Source: Thermomonas carbonis
GTDB lineage: Bacteria > Pseudomonadota > Gammaproteobacteria > Xanthomonadales > Xanthomonadaceae
Assembly: GCF_014396975.1 (NCBI RefSeq)
Contig: NZ_CP060719.1
Location: 559,501 to 623,500 of the forward strand
Length of the DNA stretch: 64,000 nt
Reading direction: 5' to 3'
In this document: positions 17,321 to 25,798 of the stretch, in pieces
Layout of the letters: each line of letters begins with the position of its first letter
Position numbering within the stretch: the first letter of the stretch is position 1
Notes under the pieces: model-generated
Database searches by the model: none
The model's input: the letters and a program-made list of their open reading frames with translations, nothing else
What the model was told of the DNA's origin: nothing
Translations under genes and position numbers: made by a program

Positions 17321-18670
17321 TTACTGAATCCCGGCCCCCAGCAGATGCCGGCGGACGGCCTCTACCTCGCCAATGAACTCGCGCACCAGGACCTGGTCGC
17401 ACAACGCGAGCGCCTTCGCCCATTGGCCTTGGCGCAATGACGCGATCAGCCGCAGCAGCACCAGGTTGACTGCGCGCGGTATCGACTCGGCCACCAGCCC
17501 CGGACACGATACTTGGGTATCGAACCAGCGCTTGTCGAAGCGGCGACCGTCACCCACCTCGCGCCACGGGCTGCGCCAGTCGTCACCGTAGTTGCTCGCC
17601 AGGTAGGCCTCCAGGGGGGCCGGCACCGGCCAGTCGCGTCCGCGCCATGCCAGCATGCCGGGGACGAACGACGGATAGTCGTACAACAACTGGTCTGGCC
17701 AACCCAGCCCCTGGCGGATCGTGGTGTCGCCGCGCTGCATGAAGAACAGGTCGATACCGATTCCGGTCACCTCATGGGTGTAGCCCATGCACCAGCGCCG
17801 CGCGTCGCGCGCGTGCGCCGCAGGCACCCGCACCGGCGTGAATCCGGCGGCGAACGCCGCCGCGACGGCATCGCGATCCACGCCATCGTCCAGCGCGATA
17901 TCGATGTCCTTGTCGCCGACGAAGGGGTTGCCTTCGCGGGCGATGCCGAGCACCACGCCGCCGATCAGCACATGCGCGATGCCGGCATGTTGCAGACGGT
18001 CGCAGGCATCGGTCATGGCCGCTAGCAAATGCGCCTGCGCGACATCGGCCGCGGGCTCGGAACCGTCCTCCGGTAGCTTCGCTGGCAGCAACGTCGGCAA
18101 CAGGATCGCCAACGCGGCCGACGCATGGCGACGTGTCGCCTCCGCATCGCCGGCCAGCCGGCACAAGCCGGCATTGACCTGGTGCAGGCGCACCGAGCCG
18201 CCATTGCGCGCCAGTGCGTCTTCCAGCGCCGCACGTGCACGCTGCGGCTCCTGCGCGGCGCGGAACATCAACGCCAGGTTGAGGGCTGCCGTTTCCATCC
18301 CCGGTGACAGCTGCAGCGCGTGGTGCGTGGCCTGCGCGGCCTCGCGACGCACTCCCGCATGCCAGCTGGCCACGCCGAAATTGACCCAGGCATCGGCCGA
18401 ACGCGGATCCAGCGACAACGCCCGCTTGGCATGCGACCGGGCCACAGCGGCATCGCCCAGGCCAACGGCGAGCGCCGCCAGGTTGGACCAGCTCGACGCA
18501 TGCCGCGGACCGGCATCCAGTGCCTGGCGATGGATGCGTTGCGCCGCAGCGGCATCGCCCCGCTGCAGCAATGCGACGGCCGCCGCGGCCTGCTGGCCTG
18601 ACGGTTCCGGTGACGCGGCAATGCAAAGCTCAAGCAAGATCGACCCCAACTGCGCGAAGGTGAAACACAA
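17321..18670 (-). CDS. TPR protein with LicD/fukutin-type phosphotransferase domain (copy 1)
   Basis: 449 aa from ATG 18670. Same architecture as its downstream paralogue: N-terminal TPR units (SWSNLAALAVGLGDAAVARS; AWVNFGVASWHAGVRREAAQ), then LIGGVVLGIAREGNPF, VGDKDIDIALDDGVD and GIGIDLFFMQ, then a C-terminal WRGRDWPVPAPLEAYLAS stretch also shared with the paralogue. The DxD and the GIDLFF strand match the nucleotidyltransferase-fold LicD/FKRP family. The N-terminus has no signal peptide, so it should act on a cytosolic or membrane-anchored acceptor. The gap to the next copy is 26 bp. The upstream TPR membrane gene runs into it as the sequence stands, probably because of a missing base (see that entry). 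Confidence 0.72.
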   Translation of the reverse strand: MCFTFAQLGSILLELCIAASPEPSGQQAAAAVALLQRGDAAAAQRIHRQALDAGPRHASSWSNLAALAVGLGDAAVARSHAKRALSLDPRSADAWVNFGVASWHAGVRREAAQATHHALQLSPGMETAALNLALMFRAAQEPQRARAALEDALARNGGSVRLHQVNAGLCRLAGDAEATRRHASAALAILLPTLLPAKLPEDGSEPAADVAQAHLLAAMTDACDRLQHAGIAHVLIGGVVLGIAREGNPFVGDKDIDIALDDGVDRDAVAAAFAAGFTPVRVPAAHARDARRWCMGYTHEVTGIGIDLFFMQRGDTTIRQGLGWPDQLLYDYPSFVPGMLAWRGRDWPVPAPLEAYLASNYGDDWRSPWREVGDGRRFDKRWFDTQVSCPGLVAESIPRAVNLVLLRLIASLRQGQWAKALALCDQVLVREFIGEVEAVRRHLLGAGIQ

Positions 18671-20601
18671 GGGTACGTGGTTGCAGCGATACCCAGGGAC
18701 CTGCCCACCGACCGCGCCCCGCGTCTATCGAGACATGGGGCGGGCGGACGTGCTGCACCCGCCGCTGGCGTGGCCGGGGACTTGCCCGCATCAGTCGTTG
18801 CCAGCGGCACCTCGAAGCGGATCGCCGCCAGTTGCTCGGGGGACTTGCCCTGCTTGCGCAGGAACGGCAGCCAGCGCGGATCGCGCTTGATGTTGGCGAA
18901 CATCGGGTCCGCCGCGATCAACGGCAATCCCGAGTCGCGATACTCCACCGCCTTGTCGAGCCAGGCGAAGGCTTGGTCCACGTTGCCGCGCCAGGCCTCG
19001 ACATAGGCGATGTTATAGGCGGCATCCTTCTCGTACTTGGCGATCGTCGCGGCGAGTTCGGCGTCGGAACGCGCCTTGTCGCCCAGCGAGTGGTAGGCCA
19101 TCGCCCGGCCGAACATCCGGAACGGCTCGAACGGCTCCGCGTCCGCTTCGGCCAGCGCCTCGCGCGCATCGCCCTTGGCCAGCAACGCAGTGGCCAACGT
19201 GTAATGGGTCACGATGCGGTTGGGCGATAGCTCAAGCGCCTTGCGACACTGGACGATGCTGTCGTCGACCCGACCGGACTGGAACAGCGCCAGGCAGAGT
19301 TCCGAAAACGCATTGGACATGAGCGGGTCGCGTTCGACCGCCTCCTGCTGGAGCCTCACCGCGACATCGAGCCTGCCCAGGCTCTTGGCCAGGGTCGCGG
19401 CACCACCCAATGCGTAAACGTTGTGGGGTTCCAGCGCCAATGCCTGTTGCAGGTAGCGCGCCGCCTCCTTCTGATCGTCTTCGGCGCTGAGCGCGACATG
19501 CGCCAGCTCCGCGTGGGCGTCGGCCGAGTCCGGGTCGATCGCCAGCGCCTTGCGCGCCGTCTCGATCGCCATGGCATAGCCCTGCTCGCCCGGTATCAGG
19601 CCCTTGTCGGCCAGGCTGCTGTAGACCACTGCAAGCATGTTCCAGGCATCGACGTACTCAGGATCGATATCCAGCGCCTGGCGGGCCAGCGTCCTGGACT
19701 GTTCGTAGGAAGCGGGCGTGTGCTGGCGGTAGGCCGCAAGGCTCTCCAGGTACAGACGCAGCGCTTCCGGCTTGGTCTTGCGCACCGTCGGCACCGCGCC
19801 CAGCAACTCGATCTTGAGTTGTTCGACCACGGTCGCGGCGATCTCGTCCTGGATGGTGAAGATGTCCTGCAGCGGGCGATCGAAGGTCTGCGACCACAGT
19901 TGGGTGTCGGAGCGGCCATCGATGAGTTGCGCGGAAATGCGGATGTGATCGCCAGCCTTGCGCACCGACCCGTCCAGCACGTAGCGGACGTTCAACTTGC
20001 GCGCGATGGTGGGGATGTCCACGTCCTTGCCCGCGAACGAGAATGCCGACGCGCGCGAGGTCACCCGCAGCCCCTGCACCCGGGTGAGCAGGTTCAACAT
20101 CTGCTCGGCGATTCCTTCGGAGAAATACCCCTGGTCGCGCGCCTGGCTCATGTCGCGGAATGCCAGCACGGCGATCGACTGGTCGCCGAATGCGGCGACG
20201 ATGGCTTCACTGCGGCCCTCGTCGCGCGCCACCTGCATGCGCGCCTGTTCGCGCGCCGGCGACAACACGAACTTGTCCACCGCGAAGTACCCCAGCGCCA
20301 ATGCCAGCAGCACCATGATCCAGCGATCCAGGCGCTTGCCGGTGCGCACGCTGCCGTCGCGGGTTGCGTCGGCGTCGCGCACCAGCCCGTCGGGGGTCCA
20401 CTCGAAGGCCCAGGTGAGTACCAGTACCGGCACGAACCCGATCGCCAGCACGATCAGCAAGGTGCGCGCGATCCAGGCGGGCGCATCCAGCATCGGCAAC
20501 ACGGTGCCGGCGACCTGCACCAGCAGCCAGACCCCGGCCAGGTAGAGCCCCGCCACCCGGATCACGCTGCGGCGTTTGATCTCCGCGAAGAAGGCGCTCA
20601 T
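18268..20601 (-). CDS. Membrane FlgO/TPR protein, 3' end probably shifted by a one-base deletion
   Basis: Start ATG 20601 (MSAFFAEIKRRSVIRVAGLYLAG, abbreviated as MSAFFAEIKRRSVIRVAG). Two membrane helices (~16-38 and ~45-65) and a third near 100 precede a FlgO-like domain (SIAVLAFRDMSQARDQGYFS; YVLDGSVRKAGDHIRISAQL) and then about eight TPR units to residue ~600. This is the common Xanthomonadaceae architecture of adenylate-cyclase or CadC-like proteins that lack the catalytic or DNA-binding domain. As written the frame runs ~400 bp into the next gene. Adding one G to the G4 run at 18737-18740 brings a TAG into frame at 18725-18727, about 55 bp before the next start, which is the likely true end. 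The tail after residue ~625 is then not real. Confidence 0.78.
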   Translation of the reverse strand: MSAFFAEIKRRSVIRVAGLYLAGVWLLVQVAGTVLPMLDAPAWIARTLLIVLAIGFVPVLVLTWAFEWTPDGLVRDADATRDGSVRTGKRLDRWIMVLLALALGYFAVDKFVLSPAREQARMQVARDEGRSEAIVAAFGDQSIAVLAFRDMSQARDQGYFSEGIAEQMLNLLTRVQGLRVTSRASAFSFAGKDVDIPTIARKLNVRYVLDGSVRKAGDHIRISAQLIDGRSDTQLWSQTFDRPLQDIFTIQDEIAATVVEQLKIELLGAVPTVRKTKPEALRLYLESLAAYRQHTPASYEQSRTLARQALDIDPEYVDAWNMLAVVYSSLADKGLIPGEQGYAMAIETARKALAIDPDSADAHAELAHVALSAEDDQKEAARYLQQALALEPHNVYALGGAATLAKSLGRLDVAVRLQQEAVERDPLMSNAFSELCLALFQSGRVDDSIVQCRKALELSPNRIVTHYTLATALLAKGDAREALAEADAEPFEPFRMFGRAMAYHSLGDKARSDAELAATIAKYEKDAAYNIAYVEAWRGNVDQAFAWLDKAVEYRDSGLPLIAADPMFANIKRDPRWLPFLRKQGKSPEQLAAIRFEVPLATTDAGKSPATPAAGAARPPAPCLDRRGARSVGRSLGIAATTYPCVSPSRSWGRSCLSFALPRHRNRQASRPRRPSHCCSGAMPLRRNASIARHWMPVRGMRRAGPTWRRSPLAWAMPLWPGRMPSGRCRWIRVRPMPGSISAWPAGMRECVARPRRPRTTRCSCHRGWKRQPSTWR

Positions 20602-20811
20602 GGCACGACCCGCGCCCACCGGCGCAACCCAGCCGGCACGTCCCCCGGATTCCGATTCCGCCCCTCGCTGGCGACCATGCTGTTCCCCGCAGAACTGGCC
20701 AGCGGACACCATATCCGTCCGCGCACCGCAGGGCCAGCGAGGCGGGAAGGAAGCCCTGGTTCCCCGCCAAACCGGGCTAGGATCATTCGGGGACGAAGGG
20801 AGAGAACCGAC

Positions 20812-21960
20812 TTGCAGAGCGTGAGAGCGCTGACGCTGACCGCTGCGATGCTGGCGCTGGCGGCGTGCAACCGCGAACGCGCGCCGCCTTCCACACCGGC
20901 GGGCGTCGCGGCGGCCACGACCATCGATTTCGCGGATGTCGCCAACTACGCGGCACCTACGCTTCCCGCGTACTTCGACGAGACGGTGGCCGCGCTGGAC
21001 AACAACCCGGCCTCCAACCCCGTCGATGACCGGGTGGCGACGCTCGGACGGGTGCTGTTCCACGATCTGCGGCTGAGCACCAACAACCGCGCCTCGTGTG
21101 CGTCCTGCCACCAGCAGCGGTTCGGCTTCACCGACCCGATGCGCTTCAGCAACGGCATCAGCACCGCCGGCACCACCGATTTCCACGCGATGCGCCTTGG
21201 CAACCTGCGCTACTGGCAGCCGGGCACGATGTTCTGGGACCGCCGCGCCGCCGATGTCGAGGCGCAGGCGAGCCAGCCGCTCCATGCCCTGGTCGAGATG
21301 GGCTGGGGCGGCCCGGCAGGCGGCATCGACGCGCTGACCCGGAAAATGGCGGCGACCGCCTATTACCCGGACCTGTTCGCCTGGGCATTCGGCAACGCGA
21401 CGATCAGCGAGCCGCGCATCCAGCAGGCGCTCGCCCAATTCGTGCGCGCGATGGTCTCCCGCGACAGTCGCTGGGATGCCGGCTACGCGCGGGTGTTCTC
21501 GCCCACCGCAGCGAACCGGGCGCTTGACGTCGACTTGCCGGATTTCACCCCGGAGGAGAATCGCGGCCGCCACTTGTTCATGGCCGATGTCGACCAAGGC
21601 GGTGCCGGCTGCGCTGCCTGCCACCGGCCGCCGACCTTCGCCCTGGCGGCGGACGCGCGCAGCAACGGGCTGGATGCCGGCGAGACGCGCCTGTTCAAGG
21701 CACCGTCATTGCGCAGCGTGGGCCTGACCGGGCCTTACATGCACGACGGCCGCTTCGCGACCCTGGCGGAGGTGGTCGATTTCTATGCGTCCGGTGCCCG
21801 CGACGGCCCGGCGCTGGATCCTCGCCTGCGTCATGGGAGCGAGCCACGACGCCTGGACCTGGATGCGGCTGATCGCGCGGCACTGGTCGCCTTCCTGAAG
21901 ACCCTGGACGACCCCGCGCTGACCACGGATCCCCGCTTCGGCGATCCGTTCCGGCGTTAG
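20812..21960 (+). CDS. Di-haem cytochrome c peroxidase/MauG family lipoprotein
   Basis: 382 aa from TTG 20812, chosen because AAGGGAGAG lies just upstream (20796-20804); GTG 20821 is the alternative. The N-terminus has a lipoprotein signal with lipobox LALAAC. Two haem c sites are visible, CASCH near residue 97 and CAACH near residue 267, plus a YMHDGRFATL segment that supplies a Met-type distal ligand in this family. Members reduce H2O2 or carry out MauG-like oxidations in the periplasm with electrons from c-type cytochromes. It is divergent from the TPR membrane gene and its TAG overlaps the stop of the convergent PQQ-propeller gene by 2 bp. Partner and substrate are unknown. Confidence 0.88.
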   Translation: MQSVRALTLTAAMLALAACNRERAPPSTPAGVAAATTIDFADVANYAAPTLPAYFDETVAALDNNPASNPVDDRVATLGRVLFHDLRLSTNNRASCASCHQQRFGFTDPMRFSNGISTAGTTDFHAMRLGNLRYWQPGTMFWDRRAADVEAQASQPLHALVEMGWGGPAGGIDALTRKMAATAYYPDLFAWAFGNATISEPRIQQALAQFVRAMVSRDSRWDAGYARVFSPTAANRALDVDLPDFTPEENRGRHLFMADVDQGGAGCAACHRPPTFALAADARSNGLDAGETRLFKAPSLRSVGLTGPYMHDGRFATLAEVVDFYASGARDGPALDPRLRHGSEPRRLDLDAADRAALVAFLKTLDDPALTTDPRFGDPFRR

Positions 21961-23585
21961 GCCCGGATCGCGTAGAGCTTGGCATCGCTGATCGCGTAGA
22001 CCCCGCCATCGGCACCCACCCAGGTCGGCGTGTAGGCCTGGCCAAGGCCGGCATTGAGCCTGATGCCCTGCGCCAATGTGTTGGTGGTCAGGTCCCAGCG
22101 ATACAGCATCCCGTCTTCGTTGTTGGCGAGGATCGACTTCCGTTCCGGATCCGTGACCATGGTGTTGATGCACCACTCGCGTCGACCCGTGGTGGAACCG
22201 GCGTCCAGCGTCGGCCCGAGGATGGTCAGCACCTCGCGCATCACCTGCACGCTCGGCGTGATCGCATCGGCCTGGCTTGCGCCGGGATCGAGCACGGCCA
22301 GCTGATTCAACCCGAGACCGGTGCCGACGCCGGCGTAGTTGTTGTATTTCTGCGCCAGCAGATAGGTCGAGTCGCCGGTGTACGAAGGCACCATCGATGC
22401 CGGGATCACGCTCGGCGACACGTCCCAACCGAAGCTGCCCGGTACGCCCACCGGATTGAGCGCGGCATCGAACTGCAGCAGCCAGCCGCGCGCATTGTGG
22501 GAGCCGAACGTCCGTTCCAGCACGCCATAGAACACTCGACCATCCGGGCCGACGACCGGTGTCGCGGTGCCGTCGTCGCTGAGGCGCGCCGGACCGCCCA
22601 GGAACGGATCGAGCAGGGCCACGCTGGCCCGAGTCGCCAGCGTGGTGCTGTCGAGGGCAAGCAACATGCCGTTCTGGGTCGCGCTGGTCGCGCCGCGGTT
22701 GACCGCGATGTAGACGGTGGCGCCATCGTTCGACAACGCCGGCGCGCAATTCATCACCGGCTTCACGATCGACGCATCGCCGGCGGCCGCGGCCACGCCG
22801 ACCCAGGTGCCGGTGCCGCTCGGCGTGACCCGGGCGATGCCGCTCACCAGTCCGGCGGGATTCGTTCCGGCCACCTGGAAGCCGAAGAAAATATTGCCTT
22901 GCGCATCCGCGGTCAGCGGGGTGTTGATGAAAACGCTGGCGTCGAAGGCAGCAGGATTGGCGTTGTAGTTGGCAGCGCCATAGAACACCTGCGGCGCGAA
23001 CGTGCCGGAGGCCGCATCCCCATCGGTCCGCACCAGCAGCTTGCCGCCGGCACCTTGCACGTAGAGCCGGCCCTGCGCGGTCAGCAGCGGGCTGTAAGGC
23101 GGCAACCAGTTGCGCGGCGGCGTCGCGTAGTCGGTGTTCGCCGACCAGATCAGCGCGCCACTCGCGCCGTTGCGACCTTCAACACGATAACCACCGCTCG
23201 CTCCCGTCTTCACCGGGATGATCACGGTGTTATTGGTGGTGACGACCGGCGAGCCGTAGTGGGTAAGCAGTGCACCGGAGGCCGTGTATTGCGGTGCGAG
23301 GTCCACCGGGGTCGTCCACGCGATGCGCACCAGGTCCTGCGAAGCGATCGTGCTCGCTGCCGTGTGCTGCGCATTGCGCCCATAGCCGAACCAGGCCGGG
23401 CCGGTCACCGGCGGCGGCGGCGGCGGGGGTGGCGGTGGAGGGGGCGGCGACGGCGTGGGATTCGACCGGCCTCCGCCACCACCACATGCTGCAAGCGCGA
23501 CGGACGAAGCCAGCATCGTGAGCGTCTGACGACGCGAGAAGAGTGCGGGCATGGGCGGGACCGGGGGAACGGGAGGCTTGTTCAT
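21957..23585 (-). CDS. PQQ-like beta-propeller lipoprotein with polyproline linker
   Basis: 542 aa from ATG 23585. MPALFSRRQTLTMLASSVAL followed by AACGGGGG looks like a signal with a double Arg and a lipobox (LAAC), after a short Pro-rich start (MNKPPVPPVPPMPAL). A run of about a dozen prolines then links the anchor to the propeller. Blades recur as GSPVVTTNNTVIIPVK, NGMLLALDSTTLATRAS, GTATPVVGPDGRVFYGV and GADGGVYAISDAKLYAI, the PQQ/quinohaemoprotein-like repeat pattern without PQQ ligand residues I can identify. It is probably an outer-membrane-anchored scaffold or binding protein. It is the last native gene before the island; a hairpin lies ~95 bp upstream of its start. Confidence 0.72.
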   Translation of the reverse strand: MNKPPVPPVPPMPALFSRRQTLTMLASSVALAACGGGGGRSNPTPSPPPPPPPPPPPPPVTGPAWFGYGRNAQHTAASTIASQDLVRIAWTTPVDLAPQYTASGALLTHYGSPVVTTNNTVIIPVKTGASGGYRVEGRNGASGALIWSANTDYATPPRNWLPPYSPLLTAQGRLYVQGAGGKLLVRTDGDAASGTFAPQVFYGAANYNANPAAFDASVFINTPLTADAQGNIFFGFQVAGTNPAGLVSGIARVTPSGTGTWVGVAAAAGDASIVKPVMNCAPALSNDGATVYIAVNRGATSATQNGMLLALDSTTLATRASVALLDPFLGGPARLSDDGTATPVVGPDGRVFYGVLERTFGSHNARGWLLQFDAALNPVGVPGSFGWDVSPSVIPASMVPSYTGDSTYLLAQKYNNYAGVGTGLGLNQLAVLDPGASQADAITPSVQVMREVLTILGPTLDAGSTTGRREWCINTMVTDPERKSILANNEDGMLYRWDLTTNTLAQGIRLNAGLGQAYTPTWVGADGGVYAISDAKLYAIRA

Positions 23586-23679
23586 GGCGCGAGAATAGGC
23601 CTCGGGTAGCCGGAGCGCACCTGCCGCAGCATTCAGCTAACCGGCCTCGCTGAACGAACAGAAACACGGTCATCAGACG

Positions 23680-23709
23680 CACGAAGCCCGGTACAAGGCC
23701 GGCTTCGTG
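23680..23709. terminator. Hairpin next to the displaced groL tail
   Basis: CACGAAGCC(C)GG pairs with CCGGCTTCGTG around a short TACAAGG loop, with one bulged base. On the minus strand it follows the displaced groL 3' end (23731-23873) at about 20 bp, the position of a groL terminator, so it may be the original terminator of groL. No clear T run. Confidence 0.5.
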
Positions 23710-23730
23710 TATTGCGTGAAACGGTTGGAG

Positions 23731-23873
23731 CTCGATCAGAAATCCATGCCGCTCATGCCGCCCATGCCACCGCCGCCCGGCATCGCCGGCTCGTCCTTCT
23801 TCGGGGCCTCGGCCACCATCGCCTCGGTGGTGATCATAGGGCCAGCGATCGACGCGGCGTTCTGCAGCGCGGT
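23731..23873 (-). pseudogene. Displaced copy of the groL 3' end (143 bp)
   Basis: This stretch matches 31401-31543, the 3' end of intact groL, in the same orientation: 138 of 143 positions agree by eye. It includes the groL stop codon and the 3' coding sequence for the Gly/Met-rich tail; the similarity stops abruptly at 23873. There is no start codon or upstream part, so it cannot make a chaperonin. It is the far boundary of the 7.5-kb accessory block that separates it from groL, and looks like a displaced or donor-derived gene end left by an insertion event. Confidence 0.9.
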
Positions 23874-23904
23874 CAGCGGTACTTGCGACACACGATGAGG
23901 TGCT

Positions 23905-25785
23905 TCAGGGCTTCCCGCCGACGCGACCGAGCTCAGCGGGAGCCGACCTCACGGGCACGATTGCGTTCTTGCGCAGCAATTCCGCAATCTGCTCGGCTGC
24001 AGATCGGTGCGCGATTTCATTGGGGTGATAGTCGCCGTCCGCGTGCACCAGGAGACCTCGCCAATTTTCGTCGGTGATCAGAGCATCGCCGACATCCAGG
24101 AACGGCACGCCTGTCCCCGCAAGCCCGCCCGAAATCGTATCCGCCAAGTTCTTCCAATCCCCGTACCAAAGTGGTTGATTGCGGAAGGAGATCACCACCA
24201 ATCGCGCGCCCGCGTCCTCGACCAATTTCTTCAAGGTCAGCACTTCCGCAAGACTCCCGCGAAAGTCCAGCGGCAGTGTCGAGTGGCTGCCTGCTGCGGC
24301 CTTGGCTCGTCCGAAAATGCGGAAAAGACGTTCGTACTTGGTGCTGTTCGGGACATTGCCATTGGCGACATCGGTTCGCCAGGAACGATCATCGTTGAGG
24401 ACCATGGTCAGCACGACGATATCCGGCTGCAACACTGGCCCGAGAATCTCGAACAACTGACGCTCTTGCTTGGTCGCGTAACCGCTCACCCCGCAATTGA
24501 CCACCTCGAAGCTCTCGCCCCGGCGAGCTGCCGCTGGGCTGTTCAGCAGCGACTGCAACTGCACGGCGAAGGTGTCCTCCTCATGGACGCCCACCCCGAG
24601 TGTGTAGGAGTCACCCAGCATCAGCACCCGTCGACGACCAGCCGGCCGCTCGTTCCCCACATCCGGGCCACGACAGCCCTGTGCGTTGAAGCGATAGCTC
24701 ACGGCGTACTCCAATGTCGGTGGCTCGATGACACTTTCGGAGGTATCGAAGTGTTCGACGGCCACTCCGCGTATGTCCACGGCCCGGAGGTCGTCGCCCA
24801 GGTCAAAGGTGAATCGCGCCCGCTCCTCGTCGCTGGTGGCACGAAAAACGCCGGCGACCTCGCGCCATTCCGGACCGATATCGGTCTTCTGGTACCAGCC
24901 AAGATTCTCCCAGGGCGGGTGACCCTGGCTCACTCCATAGGAGAACGGACGGGGACCCGCGCCACGCACTTCGAATCTGATCTTGTAGCGATCATCCTTA
25001 TTCACGGCAAAGCTTCCAAAGGTCGCCTGCACATGCCAGGGCGTTGGGACTTCGATACGCTCGATTTCCATCCGGATGCCGTCTTTGGGCACCCCCGGCA
25101 ACACCAGGCGAGCGCCGCTGCCAGGATGGTTCAAGCCAATGTGCCATTGTTGGAGCCGGCTATCCTGCGTGCGAAAGTAGCCCCGAGGATTGGACGCGTA
25201 AATGGTTCGGGCAGTGCTATTGGGCGGGTAGTACTCCTCCAGGATCGGATGCGGTGCCGTGCCCCCTTCCCAGCGCACGATTCCTGGCTTGACCTCGGTG
25301 TAGCCAGTCAGGCGATAGATGCTGGCCTCGGTGAGCGTGAGGCCCAGCGCAAGGACCATTGCGGAGACGAGCAGGCCCACGGCGACCCGTGGGGCGATCC
25401 ATGCGCCGATGCCGGCCAACAGCATCGACGAGTAGCCGTACATGACAGCGATTTGCAGAATCCGCGCGGGATACGGCTCGGGCTCGAGGGTCATATGCAC
25501 GACAAAATTGGCGAGTCCCACGATCGCCAAAACGACCATGGCCCGCAATTTCATGCGCAAGCTCATCGGTAGCCGCAAGAGCAGCACGCTGGCGAGCAGC
25601 ACGGCAATCCCGATGATCCGCTGCGTCGTGCCGCCGGTGGTCAGGTAAATGGCTCCCTGCAGGGTGGCCATCACTGCCAGCAGCAGCATTGCCAGGCGCG
25701 CTGCCAATGTCTCCTCGCGCCTGGCCGACTGGGGGGGGTCGTCCGGCCCGTGAGAGTCGGGTGTTGCTGTATCCACACTGTCCAA
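23905..25785 (-). CDS. SGNH/GDSL hydrolase-like membrane protein with jelly-roll-like module
   Basis: About 626 aa from TTG 25785, which has GAGG eight bases upstream; GTG 25776 is an alternative. The N-terminal third holds about five hydrophobic segments ([18 protein letters not shown] to [15 protein letters not shown]). A soluble part follows with a beta-rich module ([33 protein letters not shown]), then an SGNH fold: block [29 protein letters not shown], and the C-terminal [11 protein letters not shown] with the Asp/His pair. Such proteins O-acetylate or de-acetylate extracellular glycans (AlgX/AlgJ-like logic). It starts 14 bp after the restored stop of the previous SGNH gene. Base composition is less GC-rich than the flanks. 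Confidence 0.75.
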   Translation of the reverse strand: MDSVDTATPDSHGPDDPPQSARREETLAARLAMLLLAVMATLQGAIYLTTGGTTQRIIGIAVLLASVLLLRLPMSLRMKLRAMVVLAIVGLANFVVHMTLEPEPYPARILQIAVMYGYSSMLLAGIGAWIAPRVAVGLLVSAMVLALGLTLTEASIYRLTGYTEVKPGIVRWEGGTAPHPILEEYYPPNSTARTIYASNPRGYFRTQDSRLQQWHIGLNHPGSGARLVLPGVPKDGIRMEIERIEVPTPWHVQATFGSFAVNKDDRYKIRFEVRGAGPRPFSYGVSQGHPPWENLGWYQKTDIGPEWREVAGVFRATSDEERARFTFDLGDDLRAVDIRGVAVEHFDTSESVIEPPTLEYAVSYRFNAQGCRGPDVGNERPAGRRRVLMLGDSYTLGVGVHEEDTFAVQLQSLLNSPAAARRGESFEVVNCGVSGYATKQERQLFEILGPVLQPDIVVLTMVLNDDRSWRTDVANGNVPNSTKYERLFRIFGRAKAAAGSHSTLPLDFRGSLAEVLTLKKLVEDAGARLVVISFRNQPLWYGDWKNLADTISGGLAGTGVPFLDVGDALITDENWRGLLVHADGDYHPNEIAHRSAAEQIAELLRKNAIVPVRSAPAELGRVGGKP

Positions 25786-25798
25786 CCGTATCGCCTCG

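Noticed and set aside
18268..18724. C-terminal extension of the TPR membrane protein overlapping the LicD-type gene by 400 bp
   Set aside because: The extension is low-complexity Arg/Pro/Ser-rich sequence, as expected of an out-of-frame read of the next gene; one added base in the G4 run gives a sensible stop before that gene.
23707..23898. Short plus-strand frame with Met/Pro-rich start at 23707
   Set aside because: It is the antisense of the displaced groL Gly/Met tail.
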